The position numbers and the translations under genes are program-made. The notes beneath the pieces were generated by a model, which saw only the letters and a list, made by a program, of their open reading frames with translations, had not been told where the DNA came from and did not search any database. A stretch of DNA of 14,236 nucleotides, taken from Clostridia bacterium. GTDB taxonomy: Bacteria; Bacillota; Clostridia; Oscillospirales; CAG-272. Shown in pieces: positions 7,227 to 14,236 of the stretch (position 1 is its first letter; the number at the start of each line of letters is the position of its first letter). The DNA is taken from assembly GCA_017461825.1 (NCBI GenBank), contig JAFTXB010000022.1, positions 1 to 14,236 on the forward strand, in the 5' to 3' direction.

Positions 7227-7871
7227 ATGCTGGTAGTGGTCTCCGAGCAGTTTACCGAGCTTTCGGCGCTTGCGGATCGGCTGACCGACCGCGGCATCTT
7301 TCTGTTGCATTGCCCGATCGAAACCGCCGAATTTGTATGCAATAAATATGACACGGGTGGGGTGCTGTTGGATCTCTCCAAACGCCCGCGTGAAGGCGTT
7401 GCTTTGTTTGAGCAGCTCCGCAAAATCTACCCGGCGATGCCGATCGGCGTGATCTGCGACAAAAACCGCTTTCCGTGGATTCCCTTTGATGCGGTGATCC
7501 GACGCTCCGACCCCGAAGCAACCGAGCGAGAGATCCTCTCCTTTTGTCTGCATAGGTGTCAGTTTTACGTGGGATCGGTGTCGGGCAAGGAGTTTTGTCT
7601 GATGCGACATGCGGTGTACTATCAAGGGCAGGTATTTCCCCTCTCTCCTCGACAGTATCGCATTTTGCGCTGTCTTACCTACCGTTCACCTCGGACAGTA
7701 GAGAGAGGCGATCTTTTATCAATGTGCTTCCCCACCGAGCTGATAACACCGTCAGATCTCGCCGTTATGATCCACTCGATCAACGAAAAGCTGTCACGCC
7801 ATGGACTTCCGCATCTGATCGTGAATGTTTACGGCAAAGGGTATCACCTGCGCGACGGGGTGCTTGATTGA
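7227..7871 (+). CDS. OmpR-type winged-helix protein with degenerate receiver domain
   Basis: A likely DNA-binding transcription regulator of 214 residues. The C-terminal half (about 130-208) fits the OmpR/PhoB winged helix: FPLSPRQYRILRCL, then ERGDLLSMCF, a recognition-helix region SDLAVMIHSINEKL at 176-189, and the closing wing LIVNVYGKGYHL at 197-208. The N-terminal half looks like a receiver fold. VLLDL at 46-50 places Asp49 at the usual phospho-acceptor site, but the acidic pair expected near residues 5-8 is replaced by VSEQ and no matching switch lysine is visible. It may therefore be a pseudo-receiver that does not respond to a kinase. No sensor kinase is adjacent. The Shine-Dalgarno is weak and the gap to the isomerase gene is 7 bases, so translation may depend on coupling. 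Confidence 0.78.
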   Translation: MLVVVSEQFTELSALADRLTDRGIFLLHCPIETAEFVCNKYDTGGVLLDLSKRPREGVALFEQLRKIYPAMPIGVICDKNRFPWIPFDAVIRRSDPEATEREILSFCLHRCQFYVGSVSGKEFCLMRHAVYYQGQVFPLSPRQYRILRCLTYRSPRTVERGDLLSMCFPTELITPSDLAVMIHSINEKLSRHGLPHLIVNVYGKGYHLRDGVLD

Positions 7872-7896
7872 ATAATTGAATGATTGCATGTTTTTT

Positions 7897-7936
7897 GCGG
7901 GGAAGGAACCTTTTGGGCAAAAGGTTCCTCCCCCGC
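7897..7936. repeat. GC-rich hairpin (first of a composite pair)
   Basis: Arms 7897-7914 and 7919-7936 form an 18-bp stem with one mismatch around a GGGC loop. The stem pairs GGAACCTTTT with AAAAGGTTCC and has a GCGGGG base. It is not followed by a T-run on either strand, so it is not a simple terminator alone. The sequence resembles dispersed intergenic hairpins in clostridial genomes, but that is recollection and copy number must be counted in the host genome. Confidence 0.7.
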
Positions 7937-7940
7937 GCCC

Positions 7941-7986
7941 CCCCTCCAAAACCTTTTTCTAAAAAAGGATTGGTGGGGATTTTTTT
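7941..7986 (+). terminator. Intrinsic terminator after the regulator gene (second hairpin of the pair)
   Basis: CCTTTTT at 7952-7958 pairs with AAAAAGG at 7962-7968. The stem continues imperfectly outwards to CCCC (7941-7944) with GGGG (7975-7978), and seven Ts follow at 7980-7986. It ends the isomerase-regulator transcript. I see no clean terminator for the converging ABC operon, which stops at 8019. Confidence 0.72.
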
Positions 7987-8018
7987 ATGCCGTTTCTCTT
8001 TTGAAAAATGAATAACTG

Positions 8019-11012
8019 TTAAATATCGTACTTTGCAAGGATCTCGCTGGGGGTCTTGCGCAACAGTGAGAGAATGGGGAGTGTTCCGCATACAAGGCAA
8101 AGCAGATACAGGATCACAAGATCAAGCGCTGCAAGCCACAGCGGATAGAAGAAGAACTGCTCGACAAACGCCGACATTCCGAGACACGCCCACATGAAGG
8201 CACTGGTGAGAAGATAGCCTACAAGAACGGTGAGGGTGGTGAGAACGATTGCCTCCACAAAGAACTTGAAAATGAGATTCTTACGCGAAACACCGATGGC
8301 ACGGTAGATGCCAACCTCCTTGACGCGGTTCATCAGCGACGAGCGCATGATGAAATACATGCAAAGGCTCATGACAGCGAGAATAACTGCCATGGTGATG
8401 AGGCTGATGATGATCTCCTCGGCATATGATTCGATCCGAGTTTCAAAAATTCGGTTTGGGGTTAAAATGGCGGGAATGTAGGAAACGCCCGTATCAAGAT
8501 CGGAGAAATGCTCCTCCAGATATGCCTCGGTTGCGGCGGGATCGTTTGAATGGACGACCGTGAAGCAAGAGGACGAATAGACGAGGCTATCCACAATGAT
8601 ATCCTGATCGACCATCACACCCTTTTCGGCGTATTCGTAATCAATACCGTAGCTAAAGCCGCCCTCTGCAAAAGCACTGGGATCGGTCTCGCCCGTCGTA
8701 CGCGCAAGCGCGATGTAATCCTCGGGGCTCACAAGGTACACAACTTTGGCAAGGTTTGTTCCATCGGAGTACTTATAAAACTCCTCCTCATAGTTGATCA
8801 GATAGTTTTTGATCTGCTCATGTACATCGGGAAGATTGGGAAGATCAGCGGAAGCCTCTGTAAGCTCCTCATAAGTGGGTGTTTTTCCGTATTGCTTCTC
8901 ATATTCCTTTGCCTTGTAATACTCCTCTGCGGCAAAGGTATATTTGACAAGCTCGGCGCCTTTTTCAAGATACAGCCAAACGTAAACGTTATTTTCTCCC
9001 GTGACCGCATAATCGCGGAGGAATTCATCAAGGTGATCGTAATAATAGTCGTAATACGCAACGAAGTTCTCATTTTTCAGCTTTTCATAGAGTGCTTTTG
9101 CAGCATCTTGGTCGGGCATAAGTGTCGGATCCTGCTTTTTGACAAGGTTTTGGATATACTCATCCAACTCATACTTTTTGATGCCGTTGCCATCCAGCCA
9201 TGCGCGATAATCGGTGTAATGGCGCACGACCTCTGTGACATTGAACTCCTTGCCGTGGAGCAAAACGCTCTTGCCCTCGTCGGGATACTCGACATTTCCC
9301 ATCTCGCTTCGGATGATGAGCTGTGTCTCGCCCGTCTTGATCTCGTCCGACGCTTCGATATAAAGCCCCGATTGTTTGTGGACATATTTTGCCATGCCGA
9401 GCTCGCTCATGTAAACGGTCGGCTCATCCGACGCAACCACGCCCGCAATGCAGATGTTTTTGCCGTCAATAGAAAGACGGGTGTTGATCATTCCCAAAAG
9501 ATCGCGATACTCGGTGATGTAACCAAGTGATGATTTTTCCAGCAATGCGTCGGCAACACGCGTGGTGATAACAGCCTCCCAATCGGAAAGGTCATCCTTT
9601 TTGCCCTCGACCAAGGGCAGATCCTTGCCGTGGGAGATGTCGAGATAGACAGCGTTGGTCTCAAAGCTCTCATCATAGGTGGTGGATTGGAAGGTCTCGA
9701 AAAAGCCCGTCATGAATTTGACGGTGGAGTCTCCCGAGGGATAGTCGTAGGAAAGGCGGATATAATCGATTCCGGTCTCGGGATCGTTCATCGCCCCCGC
9801 CAGCGTACCCGAAACCTTTCCGTCGGGAGTGTAGACGTAGAACACGTTGTGATTGTAGCTTTTTTTGACATCAATGATATCGGCAATGGAAGTGCCGAAC
9901 ACAGCACTCATCAGCACCACAACAGCGGCAAACAAACTCATGCAACGGCGCAACAGCTTGCCTCCGCGGCGGTGTTTTTTAAAATTGGCGGTATAGCCGC
10001 TTCGGATAGAAGAACGCACGCCAAAGAGCTTTCCGAAGTGCGTGCCCTCAACCGGCGGCAGCTTTGACATATCAATGCTCTCGCTCTGTCGGTTGGCATC
10101 GGCTCTTTGCTCGTAGATCCCCTCGCGGAGTTTGACCTCGCTTGACGTATCGAGGATTTGCACACCGGGGGTATCGACAGAAAGATACAGCTTGCCGTTC
10201 TGTCGGACGATCCTCACCTTGACGGGTATGTCGGGCGCATCGCCATAGTAAGCAATTTCGGCGTGTTCCGACGCCAGCTCGGTCTTTTCCAGCTCTCCGA
10301 GATAAATATCGTTTTTATCCCTTGCGGCAAAGCCGTTGGCAGACTGATTTTGCTTGACGCTCATGACCTTTCCGTCGGAAAGCTCAATGACGGTATCGCA
10401 GTAATAATCGACGAGGTTTGCCTCATGCGTGACGAGCAGGACGAGGTGATCCTTGGCGATCTGCGTTAAGAGGTCCATGATCATAACCGTATTTGCCTCA
10501 TCGAGGTTTCCCGTGGGCTCATCGGCTAAAATGATGCGCGGATTTTTGACGATGGCGCGCGCGATGGCAATGCGCTGGTGCTGACCGCCCGAAAGTGTGT
10601 CGGGCGTGCGCTTGCGGTAGTTTTCCATGCCGACATTTGAGAGTGCCGCCATGACACGACCCTCGATCTCGCCCTCGTCGGTCATTCCGCACAGACGCAA
10701 AGCCGCCGCCACGTTTTCATAGCAGGTTTCGGTCTTGTTAAGGTTGTAGTTCTGGAAAATATAGCCCATGTAGCGGTTTCGGATGGCATCGGGATCTCGC
10801 CTCACGTCCTGCCCCTCTACCGTAATGCTTCCCGAAGCAAAGCCGTCAAGTCCTCCGATAACGTTGAGCAGGGTGGTCTTGCCGCATCCGCTTTTTCCGA
10901 AAATAGCAACCATGCCGCGCTCGGGCAACTCAAGACTGATGTCGTTGATAACATGGATCTCATTTTGTCTGCCCTTGTTGAAAAATTTGTGCAAGGAATT
11001 CAGCTTGATCAT
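8019..11012 (-). CDS. ABC transporter, fused ATPase and FtsX-type permease (997 aa)
   Basis: Half of a probable ABC complex of the FtsX/MacB/BceB type, which acts on envelope substrates or exports peptides or signals rather than importing food. The ATPase domain is complete: Walker A GKSGCGKT at 39-46, Q-loop Gln87, signature LSGGQ at 140-144, Walker B IILADEP from 160 and His196. A 140-residue cytosolic linker precedes the first membrane helix (about 357-378). An unusually large extracytoplasmic region (about 380-866) follows, then three helices (about 867-889, 917-940, 957-981), with FtsX-type NRVKEVGIYRAIGVS between the second and third helices. The start overlaps the upstream stop as ATGA, with a GAGGAGG Shine-Dalgarno inside the upstream gene. 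A heterodimer with the upstream protein is inferred. The substrate is unknown; antimicrobial-peptide resistance is possible. Confidence 0.94.
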   Translation of the reverse strand: MIKLNSLHKFFNKGRQNEIHVINDISLELPERGMVAIFGKSGCGKTTLLNVIGGLDGFASGSITVEGQDVRRDPDAIRNRYMGYIFQNYNLNKTETCYENVAAALRLCGMTDEGEIEGRVMAALSNVGMENYRKRTPDTLSGGQHQRIAIARAIVKNPRIILADEPTGNLDEANTVMIMDLLTQIAKDHLVLLVTHEANLVDYYCDTVIELSDGKVMSVKQNQSANGFAARDKNDIYLGELEKTELASEHAEIAYYGDAPDIPVKVRIVRQNGKLYLSVDTPGVQILDTSSEVKLREGIYEQRADANRQSESIDMSKLPPVEGTHFGKLFGVRSSIRSGYTANFKKHRRGGKLLRRCMSLFAAVVVLMSAVFGTSIADIIDVKKSYNHNVFYVYTPDGKVSGTLAGAMNDPETGIDYIRLSYDYPSGDSTVKFMTGFFETFQSTTYDESFETNAVYLDISHGKDLPLVEGKKDDLSDWEAVITTRVADALLEKSSLGYITEYRDLLGMINTRLSIDGKNICIAGVVASDEPTVYMSELGMAKYVHKQSGLYIEASDEIKTGETQLIIRSEMGNVEYPDEGKSVLLHGKEFNVTEVVRHYTDYRAWLDGNGIKKYELDEYIQNLVKKQDPTLMPDQDAAKALYEKLKNENFVAYYDYYYDHLDEFLRDYAVTGENNVYVWLYLEKGAELVKYTFAAEEYYKAKEYEKQYGKTPTYEELTEASADLPNLPDVHEQIKNYLINYEEEFYKYSDGTNLAKVVYLVSPEDYIALARTTGETDPSAFAEGGFSYGIDYEYAEKGVMVDQDIIVDSLVYSSSCFTVVHSNDPAATEAYLEEHFSDLDTGVSYIPAILTPNRIFETRIESYAEEIIISLITMAVILAVMSLCMYFIMRSSLMNRVKEVGIYRAIGVSRKNLIFKFFVEAIVLTTLTVLVGYLLTSAFMWACLGMSAFVEQFFFYPLWLAALDLVILYLLCLVCGTLPILSLLRKTPSEILAKYDI

Positions 11013-13258
11013 TCTGCGGCTCCTCCTCTCAGGGATTTTTTGACGCTCTCGCCAAACAGCGTGCGGATCTGCTTATGGGTAGTGCGGACAGTTAGGATCA
11101 GCATACCAACAAAAATGGCGACATACTGCCATGCGTGGAGATAGACGAAATAGGGATTGAGGGTGGGGGTAGTGAAGATCACAAACGCCGCCACGGCAAC
11201 AAAGATATACGCGGGAATCAGTGCCAGAAGCATGCGCACATACATGCTGACACGGATAACCTTGACGGGGATACCCATAGAGCGCATGATCGCCATGTCG
11301 TTTTTGAAGGCTCCCAGCGTACGCCCTGAGCAGAGGTTGATGAAAAACGCCAAAAAGACGATGGCAAGCAACCACATCATCGCAAAGAGAAGCGCCGATA
11401 TCATATTAACAACGGTCTCGTCTGCCGGGGGAGTATAGGTTGTATTTGACGGAACGGCAATGTAGCCTGCCTCGCAAAGTTGCGCCGCCGCAGCCTCTGC
11501 CGCTTCGTCATCCGCAAAGAAAAGCGATGCCTGACGGTAGGACTGCACCCAGACCTCCTCCGCCATCTCGCGCAAAAGCGAGGGATGGATCATGACCTCG
11601 GAATAGTATCGTCCGAGCTCGCTGTCGCTCTTCGGCGCTGTGTGCGTGACGTAGGAATTTCCAAAACTCCTTGAAAAAGCATACGAGCTGGAAGAATTGG
11701 AATTGTGATAGTTGTAGTTATAGTACCTTGACTCGATCTTTACGGTGGTATCGGGCTCGTTTTTGCCGCTTGCCTTAAGCGCTTTTTGGTAGTCGGGGGC
11801 ATTGATATAGATCTTCCCTTCTCCCACCTCAAAGGACGGCGTGATGCCGTAATAGAAAAAGGTTTCCTTACCCACAAGCGTGACCTCGATATTGAGTTCC
11901 GAGCGAACGCCCATATAAAACGCCGCCGTGACAGTGCGGAAACCGTCGGCACTGAACAAAAACTCGGCGGTTTGCGTGTTGTCGTAATAATACGCGACAC
12001 CCACGACCTGCAGGATCATACCGTCGTATTCGATCTCGTCGACCGTCAGACTATCCTTGCCAAAATGCGGTTGCTTGCCGATTGGAAGATATAAAAAGAC
12101 CTCGTTTTCGGCGGTTGGATAGCGACCGACAATATCGGTACCGTAGTCCTTGCCGTAAATACAACGTCCGCGGATATAGTTCTCCTCGCCGTCCGCGATA
12201 TAAGAGGCATGGTATTGCCAGCCCTCGTCGAGCAGAACATCGTAATGGAGCGTGTCGACTGCTCCGTACTCGGCGGCAAGCTGCTCCAGCTCGTCCTCAG
12301 TGATAACGGCGCCGTTTTGCTTGGTGAGTACCACGCGCCCGTTGATATGGGTGAACATGTTGTAATCGTCAAACAGCGCGCCTGCCTCTCCGCATAGGGT
12401 TGTAACCATGAAAATACCGAGCGTACCGACGATCATCAAAAAGCAGAGAAACGCCGAAAGCTTTGGTTTGGCGGTAAAGACGGTGCGCCCCAATGTCAGC
12501 CCGTTTTTAAAATCGGCTTTCTTGGCGTTTTTGGACACGGGCTTTGGGATATCCTCTCTTTTTGTCGTGGGAACGGGACGGCTGATGACATGATCCGACT
12601 CCACCGCGCCGTCAAACACGCGGATATGTCTTGTGGCGCACGCCTCAACTTGCTCGAAATTGTGCGTGACAACGATGAGCAGCTTATCCCGCGAGACCTC
12701 ACGCAAAAGCTCAATGATCTCGGCAGAGGTAGTGGAATCAAGATTTCCCGTCGGCTCGTCGGCAAGGATAATGGGACTGTCCTTTGCCAAAGCACGCGCA
12801 ATGACGGTTCTCTGTTTTTGACCGCCCGAAAGCTTGCTGCCCTTTTGATGCACGTGGGAGGAAAGCCCTACACGGTCCAGCAGATCCAGCGCGCGGCGGC
12901 GGCGCTCCTTTTTGTCCTCGATGTGCATGAGTGCCAGCTCAACGTTTTGCAGGACGGTAAAGCTCTCTATGATGTTGTAGTCCTGAAAAATGAACGAAAT
13001 ATACTGTTGTCGGTATTCCTCCCAATCGGGCTGGAGATAGTGCGAAGTGGTCTGCCCCTCGATGTAAAGTTCTCCCTCCTCGTAGGAATCCATGCCCGAA
13101 ATAACGTTGAGCAGCGTTGATTTTCCCGAACCCGATTTACCCGTGATCGCCACGAACTCGCCTCGGTCAAATGACAAATTGACACCTCGTATGCCAACCG
13201 CAACGTTTCCGTCGGATACGTAGATCTTTCCAATGTCCTTAAGCGTCAGTAAAGCCAT
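11009..13258 (-). CDS. ABC transporter, fused ATPase and FtsX-type permease (749 aa)
   Basis: The partner fusion of the same operon. The ATPase is complete: Walker A GKSGSGKS at 40-47 after VAIT, Q-loop Gln92, LSGGQ at 143-147, Walker B IILADEP from 163 and His199. A short basic linker leads to the first membrane helix (about 267-289). An extracytoplasmic domain (about 290-616) follows, then three helices (about 617-642, 676-696, 708-724) with an FtsX-like AIMRSMGIPVKVI at 656-668. A Tyr/Asn/Ser-rich, probably disordered tract lies at about 511-531. Both ATP sites of the inferred heterodimer look competent. The ATG at 13258 has an AGAAAGGA Shine-Dalgarno, 29 bp after the Ig-domain gene. It is related to, but much diverged from, the downstream protein. 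The substrate cannot be told. Confidence 0.94.
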   Translation of the reverse strand: MALLTLKDIGKIYVSDGNVAVGIRGVNLSFDRGEFVAITGKSGSGKSTLLNVISGMDSYEEGELYIEGQTTSHYLQPDWEEYRQQYISFIFQDYNIIESFTVLQNVELALMHIEDKKERRRRALDLLDRVGLSSHVHQKGSKLSGGQKQRTVIARALAKDSPIILADEPTGNLDSTTSAEIIELLREVSRDKLLIVVTHNFEQVEACATRHIRVFDGAVESDHVISRPVPTTKREDIPKPVSKNAKKADFKNGLTLGRTVFTAKPKLSAFLCFLMIVGTLGIFMVTTLCGEAGALFDDYNMFTHINGRVVLTKQNGAVITEDELEQLAAEYGAVDTLHYDVLLDEGWQYHASYIADGEENYIRGRCIYGKDYGTDIVGRYPTAENEVFLYLPIGKQPHFGKDSLTVDEIEYDGMILQVVGVAYYYDNTQTAEFLFSADGFRTVTAAFYMGVRSELNIEVTLVGKETFFYYGITPSFEVGEGKIYINAPDYQKALKASGKNEPDTTVKIESRYYNYNYHNSNSSSSYAFSRSFGNSYVTHTAPKSDSELGRYYSEVMIHPSLLREMAEEVWVQSYRQASLFFADDEAAEAAAAQLCEAGYIAVPSNTTYTPPADETVVNMISALLFAMMWLLAIVFLAFFINLCSGRTLGAFKNDMAIMRSMGIPVKVIRVSMYVRMLLALIPAYIFVAVAAFVIFTTPTLNPYFVYLHAWQYVAIFVGMLILTVRTTHKQIRTLFGESVKKSLRGGAAE

Positions 13259-13287
13259 ATCTGTTTCCTTTCTGTTGTTTTTGTTTT

Positions 13288-14079
13288 TTATGATACTGTA
13301 AATTCGGCGTAAGCCATCGATTTATCAAAATCGCCCGTGCCTCTGAAATTCATGATCTCTTTTCCAATGCGGTATTGTCCTGCCGACAAATTGCCATAAA
13401 GCCATTCCCAGTCTACATCCCATTCAACTATATGCTCCCGTGGGATCATCCATGCCTCACTTGTCCAAACAATGTCGTTCTCCTGCGGAAAGCGGGCAAC
13501 TTCCTTCCAAGTGCCGTTTTGCAACGTTTCAACCACGTAAAAGCTTCCCGTTTGCAGGTCTCCGTCGGCATAACCGCGAGTCTGCTTGCAGACCAGTGTT
13601 AGTCCGCTCCCCGTCACGTTTTTCGTTTCAAACGAAATGCCCCAATCCGAGGCATTGCTCGGGACGGCGTATTTTTGCTCCAATTGATCAAGGTAGTCAT
13701 AGCAAAATCCGTCGGATTTGGTGTGGTAGAAAAAGGGATCATCGCGCACCGTTTCCTTGCTGTTGACCGCAAGCGCGTCGATCAGATTGCCGTCGGTGTC
13801 CAAAAACCGAAGCGAGAAGCCGATGCCGTCGTAATGCACCGACATTTTGCCTCGCTCGGCGGCATTTTCTTGGAGATTTTCGACGACCGTTTCGATCTCG
13901 TCGGCGCACACAATGACAAAACGCTTGCCCGTACTGCCGTCAAAGACCTCGATGGAGCCCACCTCATCGGCAGAAACCCCATTTAAAAAGGTTTTTGGTG
14001 TGTAGTACCAAATACTAAAAGCGGCGATTGTAAGAGCCAAAAAGCCGAGTACCGAATACAAAATGATCTTCTTTTTCAT
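13288..14079 (-). CDS. Membrane-anchored protein with C-terminal bacterial Ig-like domain
   Basis: A 263-residue protein of unknown function, first gene of the ABC operon. An N-terminal basic start and one hydrophobic helix (about 5-25) give a type II-like anchor; no lipobox cysteine is present. An N-terminal domain (about 30-140) with strands such as GSIEVFDG and GIGFSLRFLD is not one I recognise. The C-terminal part (about 145-262) matches, by memory, the clostridial Ig-like family named Big_14: SGLTLVCKQ, LQTGSFYVVE, NGTWKEVARFPQEND, VWTSEAWMIP, WDVDWEWLYGNL, GQYRIGKEI and FRGTGDFDK. Such proteins often sit beside ABC or sigma-factor genes. The ATG follows an exact AGGAGG about 10 bases upstream. 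It probably acts outside the membrane, perhaps as a sensor or accessory subunit of the transporter; that is inference. Confidence 0.82.
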   Translation of the reverse strand: MKKKIILYSVLGFLALTIAAFSIWYYTPKTFLNGVSADEVGSIEVFDGSTGKRFVIVCADEIETVVENLQENAAERGKMSVHYDGIGFSLRFLDTDGNLIDALAVNSKETVRDDPFFYHTKSDGFCYDYLDQLEQKYAVPSNASDWGISFETKNVTGSGLTLVCKQTRGYADGDLQTGSFYVVETLQNGTWKEVARFPQENDIVWTSEAWMIPREHIVEWDVDWEWLYGNLSAGQYRIGKEIMNFRGTGDFDKSMAYAEFTVS

Positions 14080-14094
14080 AAAAAAAGCATCCTC

Positions 14095-14132
14095 CTTTTT
14101 TTCGCTTCATATAATAAGACGCTTTTTTTCGC
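14095..14132. repeat. Direct repeat of 11 bp in the operon leader
   Basis: CTTTTTTTCGC occurs at 14095-14105 and again at 14122-14132, with starts 27 bp apart. One copy covers the leader next to the Shine-Dalgarno and the other fills most of the promoter spacer. It could be a regulator site or simply slippage-prone poly-T. Confidence 0.45.
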
Positions 14133-14143
14133 AAAAGGTTACA
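14116..14143 (-). promoter_or_regulatory. ECF-sigma-like promoter for the Ig-protein/ABC operon
   Basis: On the - strand, TGTAAC (14138-14143), followed by a further C, lies exactly 16 bp ahead of CGTCTT (14116-14121). This is the AAC...CGTC architecture and spacing known for extracytoplasmic-function sigma promoters. It lies 37 bp ahead of the ATG at 14079. No good sigma-A pair with 17-bp spacing was found in the same stretch. The cognate sigma factor is not in the window. Confidence 0.6.
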
Positions 14144-14236
14144 GTTTTTTTTTAATAATACTATATCATGATTATATATTTCTTTCAATGTAGAAAATGT
14201 GAATTTTTATAACGCTTTGGAATTTCGTACGCATTG

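Noticed and set aside
8550..9530. Long 326-residue open frame on the + strand
   Set aside because: It lies fully antisense to the 997-aa ABC gene, whose domain structure is continuous there. The product shows no recognisable motif, and such shadow frames are expected opposite long genes of this composition.
14144..14236. A gene start or RNA at the right edge
   Set aside because: The stretch is AT-rich with a short ATCATGAT palindrome, but I found no convincing reading frame, Shine-Dalgarno or structured RNA in it.
1..14236. CRISPR array, tRNA, rRNA or riboswitch
   Set aside because: No regularly spaced repeats, cloverleaf-like sequence, rRNA-like stretch or known riboswitch core was recognised on reading the intergenic regions.

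Overview
The window looks like chromosomal DNA of a Gram-positive member of the Clostridia, possibly an Oscillospirales-type gut lineage. The evidence is a FakB/FakA pair, a YtvI-type sporulation membrane protein, purine-rich Shine-Dalgarno sequences ahead of most genes, BceB/MacB-like FtsX-type ABC proteins, and a clostridial-type Ig-like domain protein. This placement is inferred from gene families and was not tested against a database. No rRNA, tRNA, CRISPR array or complete transposase gene was seen.

Region 1 (1-2423, + strand) holds the 3' part of a DegV/FakB fatty-acid-binding protein, then FakA, the fatty acid kinase. A perfect 17-bp hairpin (2442-2479) closes this operon and the one converging on it.

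Region 2 (2483-4829, - strand) is a three-gene operon that reads as membrane glycolipid synthesis. A PAP2-superfamily membrane phosphatase comes first, then a CrtO-like acyltransferase, then a GT28/MGDG-synthase (UgtP-type) glycosyltransferase whose start lies inside the end of the acyltransferase gene. A good vegetative promoter precedes the operon. Just upstream lies a 181-bp, almost wholly palindromic element with 22-bp terminal inverted repeats. It is MITE-like and carries no gene.

Region 3 (5136-7871) has a YtvI/AI-2E-type membrane protein on the - strand. Diverging from it on the + strand are a membrane-anchored cyclophilin-type peptidyl-prolyl isomerase, with a near-consensus promoter, and a small winged-helix regulator with a degenerate receiver domain. 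Two GC-rich hairpins (7897-7986) end this transcript.

Region 4 (8019-14143, - strand) is an operon of a membrane-anchored protein with a C-terminal Ig-like domain and two large proteins, each fusing an ABC ATPase to an FtsX-type permease. The last two are translationally coupled by an ATGA overlap. Upstream is a sequence resembling an extracytoplasmic-function (ECF) sigma promoter, TGTAAC-N16-CGTCTT. This suggests an envelope-stress or antimicrobial-peptide response module whose sigma factor may lie beyond the right edge.

The clearest leads are the palindromic element, the ECF-like promoter with its ABC/Ig-domain operon, and the glycolipid operon with an acyltransferase of the staphyloxanthin-pathway family but no carotenoid genes nearby. 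I see no single gene set that is plainly a new defence or mobile system.
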